Assembly: GCA_030407315.1 (NCBI GenBank)
Contig: JALQPE010003158.1
Coordinates: forward strand, 28,335-92,334
DNA from: Asparagopsis taxiformis
Taxonomy: Eukaryota; Rhodophyta; Florideophyceae; Bonnemaisoniales; Bonnemaisoniaceae
DNA length: 64,000 nucleotides
Direction of reading: 5' to 3'
Of this stretch, positions 63,085 to 64,000 are shown one piece after another. The position numbers were made by a program, and so were the translations under genes. Each line of letters opens with the position of its first letter. Position 1 is the first letter of the stretch. The notes beneath the pieces were generated by a model. The model had not been told where the DNA came from. It ran no database searches and saw nothing but the letters and a program-made list of their open reading frames with translations.

Positions 63085-64000
63085 GGCGAACAAAGGTAGA
63101 GTTTATAAGAAAGGGATAGTTGGTTGCTGCTTGACCAGGGTGGCGCAAAGCAGAAGTTGGTTGTTTAAAACAAAGTGTCAGCGAGTGGTAGCACTTCGGT
63201 GGCTGTTTCCTTTCCACCCCTGTCCGAACCTTTACAAGATAACTACATCGACTGTTAGCTCAATAATCAATGTAATACTAAAGTAATACTCAAAATATTT
63301 TTCCATGCAATTTATTGGGCCCCGTAACATCTCTAAGCGTATCTTTGTAGTCCAATCGTGGACTCTTTCACCTACGTGATAAGGCTACTGTTACTTATGG
63401 AGCAACGTTTTCGTTACTGTGGAGACGTATTCAGCGCCGAGCTTGTTACAGCACTTCCAGCCTCTATCAACCGCAGAGACGTTGGTACACTACATCTACG
63501 CTTACCTTGCTGTATTTCAGTGGTACTACTATATGCCAGGAGCTTGAAGACATTGGCTATGAGGCTATCTCTCGTCTGGCTTCAATGCGGATTCAGACAC
63601 TACCCACCCACCCTCTCCTCCACCTGCCACCTGCAGTCCGGAGCAAAAATGATAAAGCACACCTATCCGTAGTTATCCTGTTCCTGGGTATTCCATTCTA
63701 GAGCCCTGTGGCCATCAAATTTCTAGTAAAGACGGATACCCTCGCCCTTCTTACTTCGACTATCCACTACCTGTCTCTGCGCTTTCCTTCGACTTGACAC
63801 TATCGTCTGACTGGTTTCCTGATGTCTCGCATCTATTACTTCCATCTATTACAAAATTCAACGCAACAGAAATTTATTTCTTCATTCTTCGTCTACTACA
63901 CCGAAACTGGTTTACATCCGATACTACTCCCCTTCCATTCTCGATTTCATCATCGACGAATACCTTCACATATTCTGCATCTCCTCCGTCCTCTTCCATA
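63085..64000. other. Right-hand end of the window, no gene seen
   Basis: About 900 bases upstream of the ParB-methyltransferase-SET gene. The first ~200 should hold its promoter. The rest is pyrimidine-rich with short ORFs lacking recognisable content; no array or terminal repeat like those at 52.7-59.3 kb was found here. Confidence 0.4.

Overview
The window looks like nuclear DNA of an intron-poor eukaryote. Genes are long uninterrupted ORFs on both strands. The encoded families (SET, oxysterol-binding, NB-ARC/WD40, chromodomain Ty3/gypsy) are eukaryotic. Compact Sel1-repeat proteins, intronless GNAT paralogues and heavy transposon content would fit a red alga (Chondrus-like), but that is inference; nothing here fixes the species. 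No rRNA, tRNA or CRISPR was recognised.

Layout. 0-9.4 kb is gene-like: the tail of an acidic protein, a Sel1-repeat gene broken by one frameshift and flanked by 205-bp direct repeats, three paralogous GNAT-type acetyltransferases (two +, one -), and a PPM/LCMT-like methyltransferase. 10.1-15.7 kb is a minus-strand mosaic of broken pieces of unrelated genes (oxysterol-binding protein, Sel1, dimethylglycine/sarcosine-methyltransferase-like, NB-ARC/WD40, SLC13-type transporter, ABC ATPase), then a decayed MidA/NDUFAF7-like fragment on the + strand. 16.6-22.4 kb is repeat-rich, with an isolated chromodomain ORF, 43-bp and 24-bp tandem repeats and larger duplicated blocks.

22.4-38.7 kb is a Plavaka/CACTA-related transposase gene convergent with a coiled-coil gene. 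A complete 10.9-kb chromodomain Ty3/gypsy retrotransposon lies inside the transposase ORF; its LTRs differ at two positions and it is bounded by a 5-bp duplication (GGAAA), so the insertion is young.

38.9-63.1 kb is the most unusual part. It encodes two fusions of a beta-class DNA amino-methyltransferase (DPPY/DPPF) with a SET domain, one of them also carrying a ParB-like N-terminus; two fusions of a ParB-like domain with a C-terminal 2-oxoglutarate/Fe(II) dioxygenase-like domain; and a tnp2-like transposase fused to the same type of dioxygenase. One methyltransferase-SET gene is the only gene inside a 4.3-kb element with ~250-bp terminal inverted repeats. Around the other pair lie four ~300-bp arrays of alternating long palindromes, all with TTACAG ends. 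I read this as a family of mobile elements carrying a DNA- and histone-modifying toolkit (DNA methyl writer, protein methyl writer, possible oxidative eraser, ParB-like DNA binder or nuclease). Functions are inferred from motifs only.

Several of these genes are split by single-base frame breaks, mostly at short homopolymers, so the breaks may be assembly errors rather than inactivation.
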